64,000 nucleotides of DNA from contig CM041547.1 in assembly GCA_023238725.1 (NCBI GenBank), positions 25,642,928 to 25,706,927 of the forward strand, written 5' to 3'. Source of the DNA: Scortum barcoo (lineage: Eukaryota; Chordata; Actinopteri; Centrarchiformes; Terapontidae). The notes under the pieces were generated by a model. It did no database searches and was not told the origin of the DNA. It worked only from the letters and a program-made list of their open reading frames with translations. Below, piece after piece: positions 25,701 to 39,300 of the stretch; the stretch's first letter is position 1; every line of letters starts with the position of its first letter. The translations under genes and the position numbers were made by a program.

Positions 25701-28700
25701 GTTTGACTTTTTAACATAAATTGTGTCAGTTGGGTGACTAGTAAATTGTACAATTCTGATGCCATTCGCTTTTGCTTAGAGTGTATTTTCTGCTAATATA
25801 CAAACAATGTAACATGTTTCCTCAAATAAAAGAAGAGTCTAATATAATGGCCAGGAGAGTGGTTGCCATGAACCATAGAAAGAGTTGGATAGGGTCAAAA
25901 ATAAGGGAGGATAAATTTCTGGTGCCTGTCATATGTGCATGTCAACTAAGCATTATTAGGACTTCTGTCAATTAAATTTAACAACAATATATGTTTTTTT
26001 TTACAACATTCTGTTTTGTATTACTCTAGAGTGGTAGATCTTGAAAGACTCCCATTGATCCTGATGCTAGCTTTCGGTTTATTATACAGGGCCTGTATGA
26101 CCTTAATAAACGTCTCGTGGAAACGAAACCGCTCCAGCACTCTATATAGAAAGTCCCACTCAACAGAGTCAAAAGCCTTTTCCACATCTAAACCCACCAC
26201 TGCTGTCTCTACCTGATTTTGGATTAAATGTTGCATTATATGCAGGGTGCGCCTGATATTGTCTTGTGTCTGTCTTTGTTTTATAAATCCCATCTGGTCT
26301 AAATGAATTATTTCTGGTAAAAAAAATTTCTAGGCGCCTGGCAAAAATGGCTGTAAACAATCTGTAGTCCTGGTTAAGGACACTGATGGGTCTATAACTG
26401 GAGCATTCCTGCTTGTCCTTTCCCTCTTTCGGAATTACGGAGATAATGGCATCTCTCCATGACTGAGGGATTTCTCCCTTTGTCAACACCCAGTTAAATG
26501 CCTTCTGCAGAAGTGGGATTAATGTTGCCCTAAGCGATCTGTACCATTCTGTGGTATACCCATCTGCACCTGGGGACTTGCCGGCTTTAAGATTCGAGAT
26601 TGCCCTATTTATTTCCTCGTCCGTGAGCCTCATTCTGTTTTCCTGTTACTCTTGGTAAATTTAAATTCTCCAAAAATTGATCAATCTGGGTTTTATTACT
26701 CACTTTCAGTTGAGTATATAAATCTTTATAATAAGTTTCAAAGCACTTTTGAATGTCCTCCGTTTTGTCCATCACTGAACTTGTCTGCGGGTCCCTAATC
26801 CTGTGAATATTGTTTTTTTCCTGCTGTTTTTTCAATTTATATGCCAGCAATTTTGTTGACTTGCCTCCCACCTCATAATATCTTTGTTTTATAAACAGTA
26901 GCTTTTTTTGAATCTCCTGTGCATAAATCTCATTTATTTCTGCTCTCTTTTTTTTAATTTCCTGATTTATGTGCTCTTCCAACTTGTCTTTATGCTCCTT
27001 TTCTAGCGTGTCAAGTTTTAACTGTCTCATCTTTTTTAAGTATGCTGATTTTGCTATTATCTCTGCCCTCTCGGCCTTACCGCATCCCACAGCACAGACG
27101 GGGACACCTCCCCATTATCATTATTCTCTATATATGTCTGAAGTCCTTCACTATTTCTTCCTTCATGCGTCCTTCTAATATATTTGAATTTAACCTCGAG
27201 AGTGTTGTTTTTTTCTCGGTCACTAGACGTACTGTTAAATAAAGAGGCCTGTGGTCTGATAGGTCCATTACCCCTATGTCACATTTTTCTACCCTATGCC
27301 TATCTTTATTATATACCAGGAAATAGTCCCTCTGCCTCTGAAGTCATCAAATCAAACATCTGTCTGTAGAACCTCAAATCTGAACCTGGTGGTGCATATA
27401 TGTTAAGAAAAGTTACCACCTCTCCCTCTAGTTTCCCCTTAAACATGATATATCTACCCTCTTTGTCCCCTGTCACTGATATTTTTTCAAAAGGAATCCT
27501 CCCAGAAATTATTATGGCCACCCCTCTCCTGTGTCCTGTTTTGTAGGAGGCAGAAAATATTTGATTGTAACCATTTCTCTTAAGCTTTGCATGTTCCTTC
27601 TCCGTTAGGTGAGTCTTCTGTAATAATATCACACCGACCCCTTCTCTTTTCATCTTACTCATGATCTTACTTTTTTTGACTGGGTTGAGTACACCATTCA
27701 TGTTATATGAGGCTACTTTAATGCCGCTTTTGGATGTTGTACTCCGTTTTCCTGCCTTGTGTCCCTCTCCTATTCTCCCTTTCATAATTACCCCTTTTGC
27801 TACAGAAACAACAATGAACATTGAACAACATATAACAAAAGTGTAACAGAAATATCATACAAAATATTAAATTAACTTCCTTAGGTGAGGTCTGATTGTT
27901 GACCTTCTCTGAGCTCTGATGTTCAGTCCGCTCTGAGGGATGTCCTCTGCTCCCTAGGGGCCCTCGCTGTTAAATACAGCATCGTCCATATGGCCACAAC
28001 AGCTTTTAAGTGCTTCCCAGACATCCTTAGCTTGTGAGGATATAAGCTTTTCAACAAAACCGTATTATGCTACAACTTCAACTGAATTTAAGTCCCGTGA
28101 CTCTTACCTCAGTGTCCCTCTTTGGCTTAGGATAATTTTTAGAAACAGTCAAATGTTCAGCTTAGGGCGCTGTGTTTCCTCAGTCATCCCGATCTCTCCT
28201 GAAGGCTTGCAATTTTCGTTTGTATCCCTGCCGTGTCTCCGTCGTCCCGTGACCGTTCTCCGCACGGCTCGTCATCCACGTTTGCCGTTTAATCCGCTCC
28301 GTCCACTTCTCCACTCGCTTCACAACCTCCACCTGGATCCCTCGGGCCACCATATCCTTTGTTGCCTCCTGCGCCATGTTGTAGATGCGCATCTCTCCCT
28401 CGTAAAACACTCAGAGTTTCGCTGGAAAGGGCGTCTGAAAGTGTATATTCTTATCTCTTGGTGCCCTTTTCGCCTCTGTATATTCTTTACATTTTCTCAG
28501 GATCTCCGGCGCGTAGTTGTGGTCCAGAAACACCTTCCTCCCCTCGTACATGAAGCCCTTTTTCTGCCATGCTATCTTAATAAGTTCTTCTTTACTCTGG
28601 AAACTTTGTAACTGTATCACAATGGATCTAGGCGGGGAATCCTTGGGAGGTTGCGAGGCTAGAGCCTGGTGGGCTCTCTCAATCTTCAGCTCCAGTGATG

Positions 28701-31700
28701 GGGGTAAATCCAGCTTCTCCCTAAGGAGTTTTTCGACAAAAATAATCACTGACTGCGCGTTTCTCTCTGCTCCTTTCTTCACCCCATGAATCCGGACATT
28801 CTCCCTCCTTGCGCGGCCCTCCAAGTCCGTCATTCTGATCTCAGCTTGCTTCTGCAGCTCCATGAACTCCAGCGTAGCTTCCTCCAGAATCTGAATATGT
28901 TTCTGTTTCCATGATCTGCTTTTCGGCATCGTCTACCCTCTTGTTTGTCTTCCTGATGTCATCTTTGATTTCCTTTAGATTTTCACAGTTCTCCCGGCGA
29001 AACTCGCGTAACTCTTGCAAGATTGTTTCCAGGTCTGCCATACTTTTAGCCGGTCGTTGTGTTTCTTCTTCGTCCCGTCTCTGTCGTGTTGCTGTCTCAA
29101 CTGCCACTCTATCACCCGATGACCCCGCTAACTTCTCAACGAGGACCATTGGCTCTTTAGTTCGGCTAACTCGCCCGCTAGCTTAGCTGGCTCGTTATCT
29201 CACTCGGGATTCAAATCCGCGTTCTTACTTGACTTTTGATTTTTCCGTCTCGTCTTAATCATCGCCCTTGCTACCACGCTCTCACACTTATCCTTGCTAT
29301 CTCAAACTTCAGGTTTACAGGGCTTTGTAAACTCAATGTCGGGGAGCCCCTGTTTACGCTGCTGCCATGTTGGAGTCCTGCCGGAAGTCCCTAGGTTTTA
29401 TTTTCAAAGGTTAATCAGCTGTTGGGGAAAGCAAAACAATATTTCTATCTAATCATTTCTGTGCATTAATAATATAATAATAAAGAAAACACCACTTCCA
29501 CAATTTAACTGAAAAGATTTTACATTTCCTTGTGGTGTTTATAGGCCTCAAGGGGCGAGTATTATCTTTAAAAGAGCAAGGAAGAAAAGAAAGATAGACA
29601 GAGCTGTGGTAAAAAAATGGGGAGAAATTAAAGAGTTAATGAAATGATGAAAGAAATTATGAGAAAGTGGGTTATTAAATTCCTTCATCTAGTGCCACAG
29701 TGGCAGTAAGCAGTTGTCAAGAATATTTGTCATATCCACATTCACTTGTTCATGCTGTAGCTACAGCATGTGTTCAGATGTTCAGTGAGTCAGAGCAGTT
29801 GTAGTTGTTGGCTGTAGCTGTTTGCATTTGATTGCAAGTGAAAATGTTCCCCTTTTAAAGCAGCACTTGTTACATGGTGGTCACAGCAAATAGTAACAGG
29901 AACTTTTGATATGATATGATAATGTTCAGTCTGTATGGTAATATCAGAAGTTTATGGTTATGAGTGTATTATGAGTGCGTCCATCTGTGTGTCCATCCGC
30001 TTGTATATGTGTGTGTTAGGCCCAGGGCAAGTAGTACTTTACTTAACTTTATATGAACAGGAGACTGTAAAGCTTCAAGTACCAGTCTGAGCAAAACTTT
30101 AGGGCCTAACTCATATTTAATAGAACCCTTTTTCTGTAGAAGAGAGTGTGATCATTAGTGTGTGCGTGTGTTTGTTATGGGGTTTAAGCACAGAGCTTTG
30201 TGAGAAACCTCTGGTATAATAATGGTTGTTTTTGAATTCAAACTGTAGGAGGCATTTACTGGATAAACTGGCTTCACTCTGTTAAACCTTCAGCTGGAAA
30301 ACATGGACTGCAGTTAGAGATAGGCAGTTAGATTTTACACTTTACTCTGAGTAGTACTTCTCAGCCCACAAATACAGTTGTTTAATAGGTTCCATAGCTC
30401 TAAAGGAGTTTTTAGTCTTTATTTGGCGGCTGTGACTCAGGAGGTAGAATGCATCATTCACTAATCAAAATGTCAGCAGTTTGATCCCCTGTGGCTCCAG
30501 TCTGCATGTTGAAGTGGCCGTGAACCTGCTTTGTGTGAATAAGTTAGAATTAGATACTGATGAGCAGAATGACACCTTCTATGGTAGCCACAACATTAAG
30601 CAACATTAAGTGTGTTCTTGTGAAAGGAGGGTTTAATGAACAGCAACTACTGAGTTGCATTAAGGCAAGGGTATAGTGTTTGAAACTGGACGTTTTATTT
30701 GGTCTACTTGCAAACTCTTTATAGGACGCAGTTTTTCCAAAACTTTATATACATTTGATAGATTGCAAATCATCGGAAATAAGCTATTGCAGAAATAAGT
30801 TAAATGCTATAGGTTAGTTTGATTTTCCTTGGTGAAGGCCCGATGCCAACATGGTAGGATTGGCTTGTTTAGGTACAAATAAAATCAAGGAAAAAAGACA
30901 CTGTAGAGGAAGATTATTTTAAAATGTGCTCACGCTCTGCATTTTCAGAAAAAAAGTTGTATTTCATCAAATTAACAAACACTTACTGACTAACAGAAAA
31001 CCCGGAGCCAGGTAATATTCTAATGTAAGTGCACTGGTTGGTATACAAGTATGGTGTGCTGTCTGCTCTGCACTTGTAACTTGGAGGCAGTAAGCATTTT
31101 TTTTGATCGGGGCCTCCAAACAAGTTAAACCAGCCATGTTCACCTGTCTTCCTTAGACTAGTTTTTTAATTTGTCATATGCACAACAATTACAACAAAGC
31201 AGTTGCAATGATATTTTCTACACTCAGTAAAAAATGAGAATCTACGCAAAAAGACATGAAATAGGACAGAATATCCTATATATAAATAAATGTATGATAG
31301 AGAATGATAGAAATGATAGAAAATATAAAATATAATATAAACTATAGTACTGTCAAAAGCTGTTAGGTGGACCATATATTAAAATAGTTCTTCTCAAACT
31401 TATATTGCTGAGGTCTGGACATTTGCACGGATGAATATTTACACTTACTGTGTTGTGTGTAGAATTTTGAGGAAGAAAATGAATTTAATCCATTTTGGAA
31501 TAAGACTGTAACATAACAAAATGTGGAAAAAAATGAAGCGTTGTGAATACTTTCCAGATGCACTGTATAGCCTTTCTCCTTAACAAACATTCCAAGTTCA
31601 ACAGCAAAATCAATTTCTTCTATGCTGCATTACTTCCAGATATGTCCGAAATGTGTCTTAAAATTGTGGGGACAACAAATTTACTGCTCCTGCAGGTAAT

Positions 31701-33311
31701 TTAAGTAAATATCCCTCTTATTTTGTTAACTACTGTAAACAATGGTAAAATAACCATTATTCTCGAAATATTAGTAATTCCAGCAGAAATAAAGTAGTTG
31801 ATAAATAGGCTGTTCTGCCTATTTGTCTGTTAGTCCGTTTAACTGGGCCCCTCTTTAGTCCCTCTGCTGCATTTGTGGAAGAATAGATAAGAGTAATAAT
31901 TAACTTTAACTTATAAAAATTAACACTTCTCACCTGAGGCATAGTGTGTGAGAGCAGGAGAAACAGGGAATGTCAGTCTTTTCACTTGTCCAACAACAAT
32001 GGTATCCTGAGCTCTCCTCTATCACTCATTTGAAAAAACCCTTACAAAGTACACAGTAAACACATGGAAAAACAAGCACACACCCACACACACACACACA
32101 AAAGGAAACTAAGTGGCTTGCTCTCTGGGTCATCCATGTGTTTCCTGAATCTGACCACCATCATACATGTCTTTCAACGTTCTTCTTACTTGAACGGTGA
32201 GGGTTAGGTCTGTCTCTTTGTATAACAGAGCGGAGATGCAATGGCTCAGTGGTCACCTCACTGGGAGGGGTCCTTTGTGTGTTGCATTTGAACAAAGCAC
32301 CAGTAACCAGTCGAGGGGTGAAACAAAAGGATTAGTCCACTGAAAATATGTTTGAGTATTTATTGTTTGTCTCTATTGTTTGTATCTTTGTGTTGGCTAC
32401 AAAGGTGGCCCAGAAGGGTTTGTAGCCTTTTCACTTGAGACAGCAGATCCATAAATTTGGAGATGTGGCAGACATGGAGAGATACGTAGTAGGCCAAGAA
32501 GATAGACAGTAATGCACATATTACCCTCTGGACCTGGTCCCTCTGGTCCAGGTCCAGGAAGAGGGCACGTGGACCATCTTCAGTTGACCTATTGGGCTTA
32601 TAGGCAAACTGAAGTGGGTCCAGTGAGTCCGGGAGGGAGGAGGTGATGAATGATTTGACTAACCACTCAAAGCACTTCATTATGGTAGAGGTGAGTGCCT
32701 CTGGGCGGTAGTTATTCATATAGAGGGTTTTAGATATCATGGGAACCGAGACAGTGATAGTCTTCTTGAAGCAAGGTTGAAAATGTCTTTGAAGTCGTCT
32801 GACACATCTTGAGAGCTCAGCCAGGTCCAGGAGTCTTACATGTGTTAATTCTTAACATTTTAACAATAACAGTTTTATAAGCTAATAATATGTCAGATTT
32901 GGGGGTTTCAGCTTGTTCTCACATGACAAAAAAAATGCAAATAATGCAGCTTTAAAACTAAAAACAGAAGATTATGGTAAAGTATTGTATCATAATTTTG
33001 TAATTGAATTTAGTTGATTAAAATGTTGCAGACTACTTGCTATTTATAGCTTAAGCATAGAAACAGTGGCACGAATTATATTGACAGCCTCTTTGCTGTT
33101 AATATTCTTTTTAGCATTGTTAGGAGAGCCTGGGACTTAAGAATTTCATTACCAATGATTGCTGATGTAATTGTTGTGTAATGACAATAAATTCTTCTAA
33201 AAATCTAAAAAGACAATAAATTCTTGAATCTTGAATCTATTACAGTATGTTTTTATATATGCAAGTTATAACACAAGTTATGTAGCAAGCAGAAAATCTA
33301 ACCAGGAAGTC

Positions 33312-33350
<39 letters not shown>

Positions 33351-36300
33351 ACTTTACTGACACACACACACACACAAATCCACGCCCCCCTCCAAACACA
33401 CAGGCAGTGACATGACAACCTGTTGAGTTGTATATGTGTGTCACTGACTGCTGTTGCTCCACACCAGGTAAAAACCTGCTCTCTCCTTCCCGTTTTCAGC
33501 CTTAGAATTACATTTATCTAGACCACAGACCTCTGTGTTCCTCAGCAGAATTCTTTTGATGTACTGCTTTAACCTGTTAGTCTGTCACTAGGTATTGGAT
33601 GGTGAAAGCATTTCATGGTAGGTGTTTCAGATCTGAGCACGTGAAAACTAGCTTACATTCTATAAGTGTGTTGGTATCATAATATAGTGAACAGATAGCA
33701 TTGATAGCATTTTAACTCTCTGCAAACAGAAATTAAATGATTAGTGGAAATGAGATTAATGTGTGACATGTATATAGTAGGGATGCCCCCAACTAAGACC
33801 TTACACAGTTGAATTTGATAAGTCTTGCAGAGACTGAGCTGAAACTGCCCCTGTTGTCTTCTCACTTATTTTTTGAAAAGTCTGCATTATAGTGATCTTA
33901 TAATGATAGTAATAAGCTGTCCCAAACACTGAGAATTAATGTGGGGAGGAGGGGGACACAGTTGTGGCTCATTTCAGAGGTTATTACTACTGTTCCTATG
34001 CTGCTAAGCGTACAGTATTTAACTGCATCACTGTTAACTTTTAGCTTTTCAGCTGTATTTTTACTAGTTAATGTAAACTAGCTCTAGGTTGGAGAAAAAA
34101 TAGTTCAATTTACTCAAAGGATTCAAGCAGCGATTGGAATCTTTTAAGATGTATTATTAAGAGTATTTTCTTGTTAGCCTGCAGCTTTAGTTCTCAGAAC
34201 CATAGTTGGGAAACCTGGTTTCTTTAGGCTAATTCAAGTGTCTTTAGCCTAGCTCGTTAGTTAGCTTGTAACTAGTCTCTACAGTACAGCTTCGAATAAT
34301 GGTCAAGAGACAATGTGGTAACGTTGCATAAAAGAGGTGCTTTATTTTCTTGTTGAAAGTTTGAAATGATTACCATACACCACTAAAAGTGCTAGTGGTA
34401 ATTTGTTTTGTCAATCAATAGATTAAACTACCTAATTCTACCTCACCTTTCATACAGGTCAGTGCAAGTCAAAGTGTTTTAAAGATGACTGACAAGCTGA
34501 TAATTAGACAATACTAATGCACTGTAAACAGTAAAAATGCAATAATATTAAAATGGATTTAAAGAGTTTTGGCATTAGCCAGCACATACCAGGCTATGAA
34601 AATAGCCTGGTTGAAACAATTTTGTCACACATTTCTCACACACATAATTGCTGATGCCTCACACCCACTACACTTGAGCTTAAGGGTGTGCTGTGTTATG
34701 TGCAATATATATGATATATACTTTTGTTGTGCATTGGGAAAAGCCACACAAATTTCCACTTAGTCGGAAAATAGAGTTAATTTAATTAAAAAAAAAACAT
34801 AAAATGAGGTATGAATCTACACATTGGATGTTTAATCAATAAGTAAAAATATAGAATATTCCATGACACATCATATCCTTTAAGTTATGTCCGAGAGACA
34901 CTTTGCTTTTTAACATTGTGTCTCTGTGTTTTTTCACATAAAGCCGAGTTTTCTGTTTAAGAGTTTCACCAGCTCAGTTTGATGAGTATGTGACAGTTGA
35001 AGCAGGAAGGGGTTTTATTTTAACCTGATATATGCCAGCTTTCTCGTCTTTCTAACATTCATGAAGGTAAAAAAATAAGAAAAGAGCTAAACACTGTAAG
35101 CTTATTAACTGTGCTGTTCGAAATTTTATTAATTAGTCTGCTCTTTCACTTTCCTATTAATGGAGTCCATTTGAGTAGCTTGCAACTGTGTAAGTAAGTA
35201 ATAATCGTAGTTGCTGTATGTCAAACAAATTCTGAACAGGACACCTGTGACAGCCAAGGCACAGCTTGTACAGAGTAATCTAAAAGTTAAGTAAAGGCTA
35301 ATGTGGGGTATTTCTTCACTGAGAAAGAAATTTACAGTTTATCACTTTTCCAAACTACCTTCATCAACATGACGTTATTTTTCTTGTTGAATAAAAGCAT
35401 CATATTTGTATGGCTTATGATGAAATTAGCTGAAAATATTGATTAGCCAACTGTAAATGAAGGTGGTAGATGGAGGCTGTCAAATAAAAAAAACTTGTGA
35501 GTAAGTTTGCTGTCCTTTATTCTCAGTAGAATTGCAGCCTATGATACAGTTTTACAGTTTAAAAGACTTCAATCAGATTCTTTCACTCACAACACCAAGC
35601 TATGTACTGACTCAAAAACTGTTTCATGAGTAGGGATTTCTGATAGCACTGGCTAATGTGAAACGCATTGTTGTCGTTTTCATAATACAATCACACTTCC
35701 CTGTTTTTTTCTCTGACACATCTCTGTTTTCACATTTCTCTGTTTCTCTTCCTGTGTGTAAAGACACACTTCCATCTGTTTCTGACTTTTTAAGTGTTAC
35801 AATAGAGGATACTTTTTAAGTGTAACAAAACTGCATGTAATTTAATTTAGTGTAATTTTGCACCTCCATCAACTAAATTTAATAGATTACGTATCTTAAT
35901 ATATCTGTCACACACACACAATAAATGTATTTATTGTCAAGATACAGCAGATAGTTGGTTTTTTCTCAAGGAAAGCCTCAAGAACATTGCATTTGTTTTA
36001 TTTGTGAAATTGTTAAGTAGTGAGAGATGGATACACTTTGTTGCTCCTGTAGGTGCTGTGTAAACTGAGTAACAAGAAAATACACATCAGCACAGCACAC
36101 AGTGTGCTGCAAAGAGACTCATCAAAACCAATCGAACTTGGTCTCCTGCAGAAAACCTCACACATCACCCGATCATGTCTGTCTTGACACACACTGACAC
36201 TGTAGCTTGCTAAATGCCAAAACTTTGGGACATGCTAGATACTGATCAGGGTTTCCCTAAAGAATCTTACAGTTAAAAGTAGGGATAAGTCAATCTTATT

Positions 36301-39300
36301 GATTCTCTTAAGCTTAAGAGATTTTCCTAAAGGTTTTGCAATATGAAATGCTCTTAAACTGGGCGAGTGAAAGTGGGGAAGCAGTCTAATGATGAGTTTC
36401 TTTAAGGAATCACAGCTGAATTCAACTAATTAATTATATTTATAGAGGCACATGGAACTGAAGTCAGTGTGGAGGTTACAGCCCTGCACCTCTATCCCAC
36501 ACTCACTGGCAGTTTAGCAGTACTGTGTAAATGAGTCTGATGGGAGGAGGGGTGGACAGTCCTTCTCCTCTCAGGGATTAGTGGAATCTCCTTGGGCAAT
36601 TTGCATGTCAATAGATCCTGGCACTGCTTTTAGCCACCATCATCCCCCTCCCTCCCTCCCTCCCTCCAGCACCTCTCTCTCTCTCTCTCTCTCTCTCTCC
36701 CTGTCTGTCTTTGTCTCTCACTCTTTCTCCAGTCCTCACACTCCTGACATCAGGGAGAACCAAAGAGAGGCGGTCAGAGAGGGAGAGATATATTGAAAGA
36801 GAGAGTATAGGACTATCAATGCTGCAACGGACAGACTTTTCAAAAAGAGGAGTATAGAAAACACAGACAGTTCTTCTGTCATAGTCTTTTAAGAAAGCCT
36901 TTACTGCCAACCAGTATTGAATGAAAGAAGGTAGGAATTTGTTTTTTGTTTCTTTCATTCTTAGTGGATATCGGTGGGTTGTGCTCAGTCTCCTGGGCTA
37001 ACAATGAAAGCTGATAGGACAGGTCCACTTTGGCAGTCAAGATGGGGGTGGGGATGTTATGCTACGACTGGCTTCTTACCAACTGTTGAATCAAACAGAT
37101 CATCAAAGTCAATGCTATTGCTTCAAACTGAAGTTCACTGTGGCTTGCAAGACTTAGCAAGTGTTACAAATACTGGTAAACACTGTAGTACCTGTATGAA
37201 TACCAAGAACATTTTGAATCACACGTTTCATTCAGTTATCCATATAATACTCTGTGTAACATGTTTCATATGTCCTGATACTGTATAGTATGTAATGTAT
37301 AAATATTAAAATAACTGCTGCTATTTTCAAAGCCTTAGATTGGTCACGAAACAAAATGAATGAGATGCTTGAAAAAAACCCTAGTTAGCCCTGCTGCTAA
37401 CAAATAAAAGTAAGAGAAAATGATGAAGGTGAACAGTAAAATTACTGCTCAAACTGTGATAAACATCTATCATAGTTTACAGACCCACTATACCTTCTGT
37501 ACTTACTGAAGTATACACAGATTCCCTATGCAATGAGGCATTATTAGCAACATTCTAGGTGTAATGACTGAATTTGTTTCTAATCTTACTAATCTGTCTG
37601 ATCATCTGACCGTTCTTGTTTGATGCATTTTGGTCCTACAGTATCATTATGACTGAAGAGCAGTTTTCCAAAACTACACAAATAATGAGTTGACATAAAC
37701 TGAAATTATCCATAACTGCCCAGTGTTTTCAGTGATCAAATGAAGTAACCTTTTCTATATATAACTTACCAGGAGAAGTTCCTTACGGAGATTAAAAGCG
37801 CCTTGAACAGGAGTGAGCTGGCCATGAGAGCAGCAGAGAATAAAACATAGAGGTTAGAAAAAAAACACAACCAATCATAAAACTAATATCAAATAACTAG
37901 TATTAAAATTGATAAAATCTGAAGATAATAATCAAGTGTCAAACTGAAACAAAAATCCAGTAGGTTTTCAACAAACCCACGTCCTTCAAGGGAACAAACT
38001 AGTCATCAGGATTTCATCTTTACTTGGGTCAAAATAGTTTCACCTGAGCGATGTCACTGTACACTATATTTCTGTGACTTGAATGATATCATAACTGCTA
38101 AAGTCTGAACAGTGATTAACATGGGATGAAAGAATTTTGAGACTCGTGTTGTACAGTATACAAAAGGATCAGCCAATATTCTTACAGCAGTAAGATGATG
38201 TTCATCTCTGAATATGTACTATCAACTGTCAACTGTATTGTTTGTCTAAATCTTGTTTAGATTTTAGATGCATCTTAGATGCCTTGTTACTGTCTTCATA
38301 AACTCAAAATGTGTATTAGAAAACTTTAACTGAACTTTTTAAATCAATGACACATTTAGTATGGTGACAGTTATTGTTGTGCAACCCTGTCCATGTAAAA
38401 CTGTGTGGTTCCTTCCTACTTATGTACTAGAGGAAGTCTGATGTCAGAAGACAAACCCTGATACATTTATAAACTGTAACAACAGCAATTCTACTGGCCA
38501 TGTTTTGCAGTTGTGTAGCAGGGTTAAGGTTGTTGAGGTAGTTGAGTTTGGATGGATCTAGGAACTTCACACTAATGAGTTATTCACAAATACAGACTCA
38601 AAAGCTGGGACAACACCCCCGTACAGCCACAGGTATTTAAAAGGTGCCAAGTGGCACCACAGGTTAAAGCTGATAAAACTTTATGCCACATCATAATTCA
38701 GTAGAATAATACTATAATAGTATATGAAGCAAATAAAGTAAATTGCATGCTGAACACAACATACACACACAGAGCCACAGATTTATGAAAGAAACTGCCA
38801 ACTACTTAACATCTTTGTGAATGCCATGTTCGCATGCTGCACGATACTTTTAGATTCATGCTTCAACATGTTCACTGCAAAATAAATTTATGCAAGCTTT
38901 GGCCAGCACAGCTCTTGGCTGTTCAGGTAAATTCTCTGTCATGAAATCTGTATAGTTCGTTATGCATAATCTCTGATCTCTACATTTTTCATTATATTCT
39001 CTACCATCCACTGATTCATCATGTGTAGTTAGTTCAAACTGAGGGTTAGTTCAAGATGAATAGGATTGACAAGCCCTGGGGGAATTCAGTTGGTGTAGTT
39101 TGGGTTGAGCTGTCACTGACCAGGCTTAAGTGGACAAGTCTGACATGCCAAATTGCTTGTTAAATTTTCCAACAACATATTCCAGTAATTCTCACAACCC
39201 TAGTGTTTCAAAGTGATGGCCTCTGCCTATCTAACCAATCCTGGATTAATATTTTGATATTCATGAGAGCATTAACACCTCTAAATAACATGATGAGAGA

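Larger units (their letters stand above)
26025..29392 (-). mobile_element. L1-type LINE on the minus strand, 5' end present, 3' end missing
   Basis: Reading on the minus strand from 29392, there is a 5' UTR-like start (GGACTTCCGGCAGGACTCCA), an ORF1 (about 29150-28180) and an ORF2 (about 27821-26025) with endonuclease and reverse-transcriptase parts. Frameshifts occur in both. The sequence stops within the reverse transcriptase after LYNKPKASIRINGSLSRS, so the catalytic YADD region, C-terminal domain and tail are absent. Confidence 0.92.

Noticed and set aside
30425..30590. A functional tRNA gene
   Set aside because: Only A- and B-box-like remnants are present; no cloverleaf can be drawn, and downstream sequence is that of a SINE-like repeat.
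36581..36958. Open frames on both strands over the CT/CCCT tracts
   Set aside because: They are products of low-complexity sequence; the real interest there is the possible promoter and first exon.
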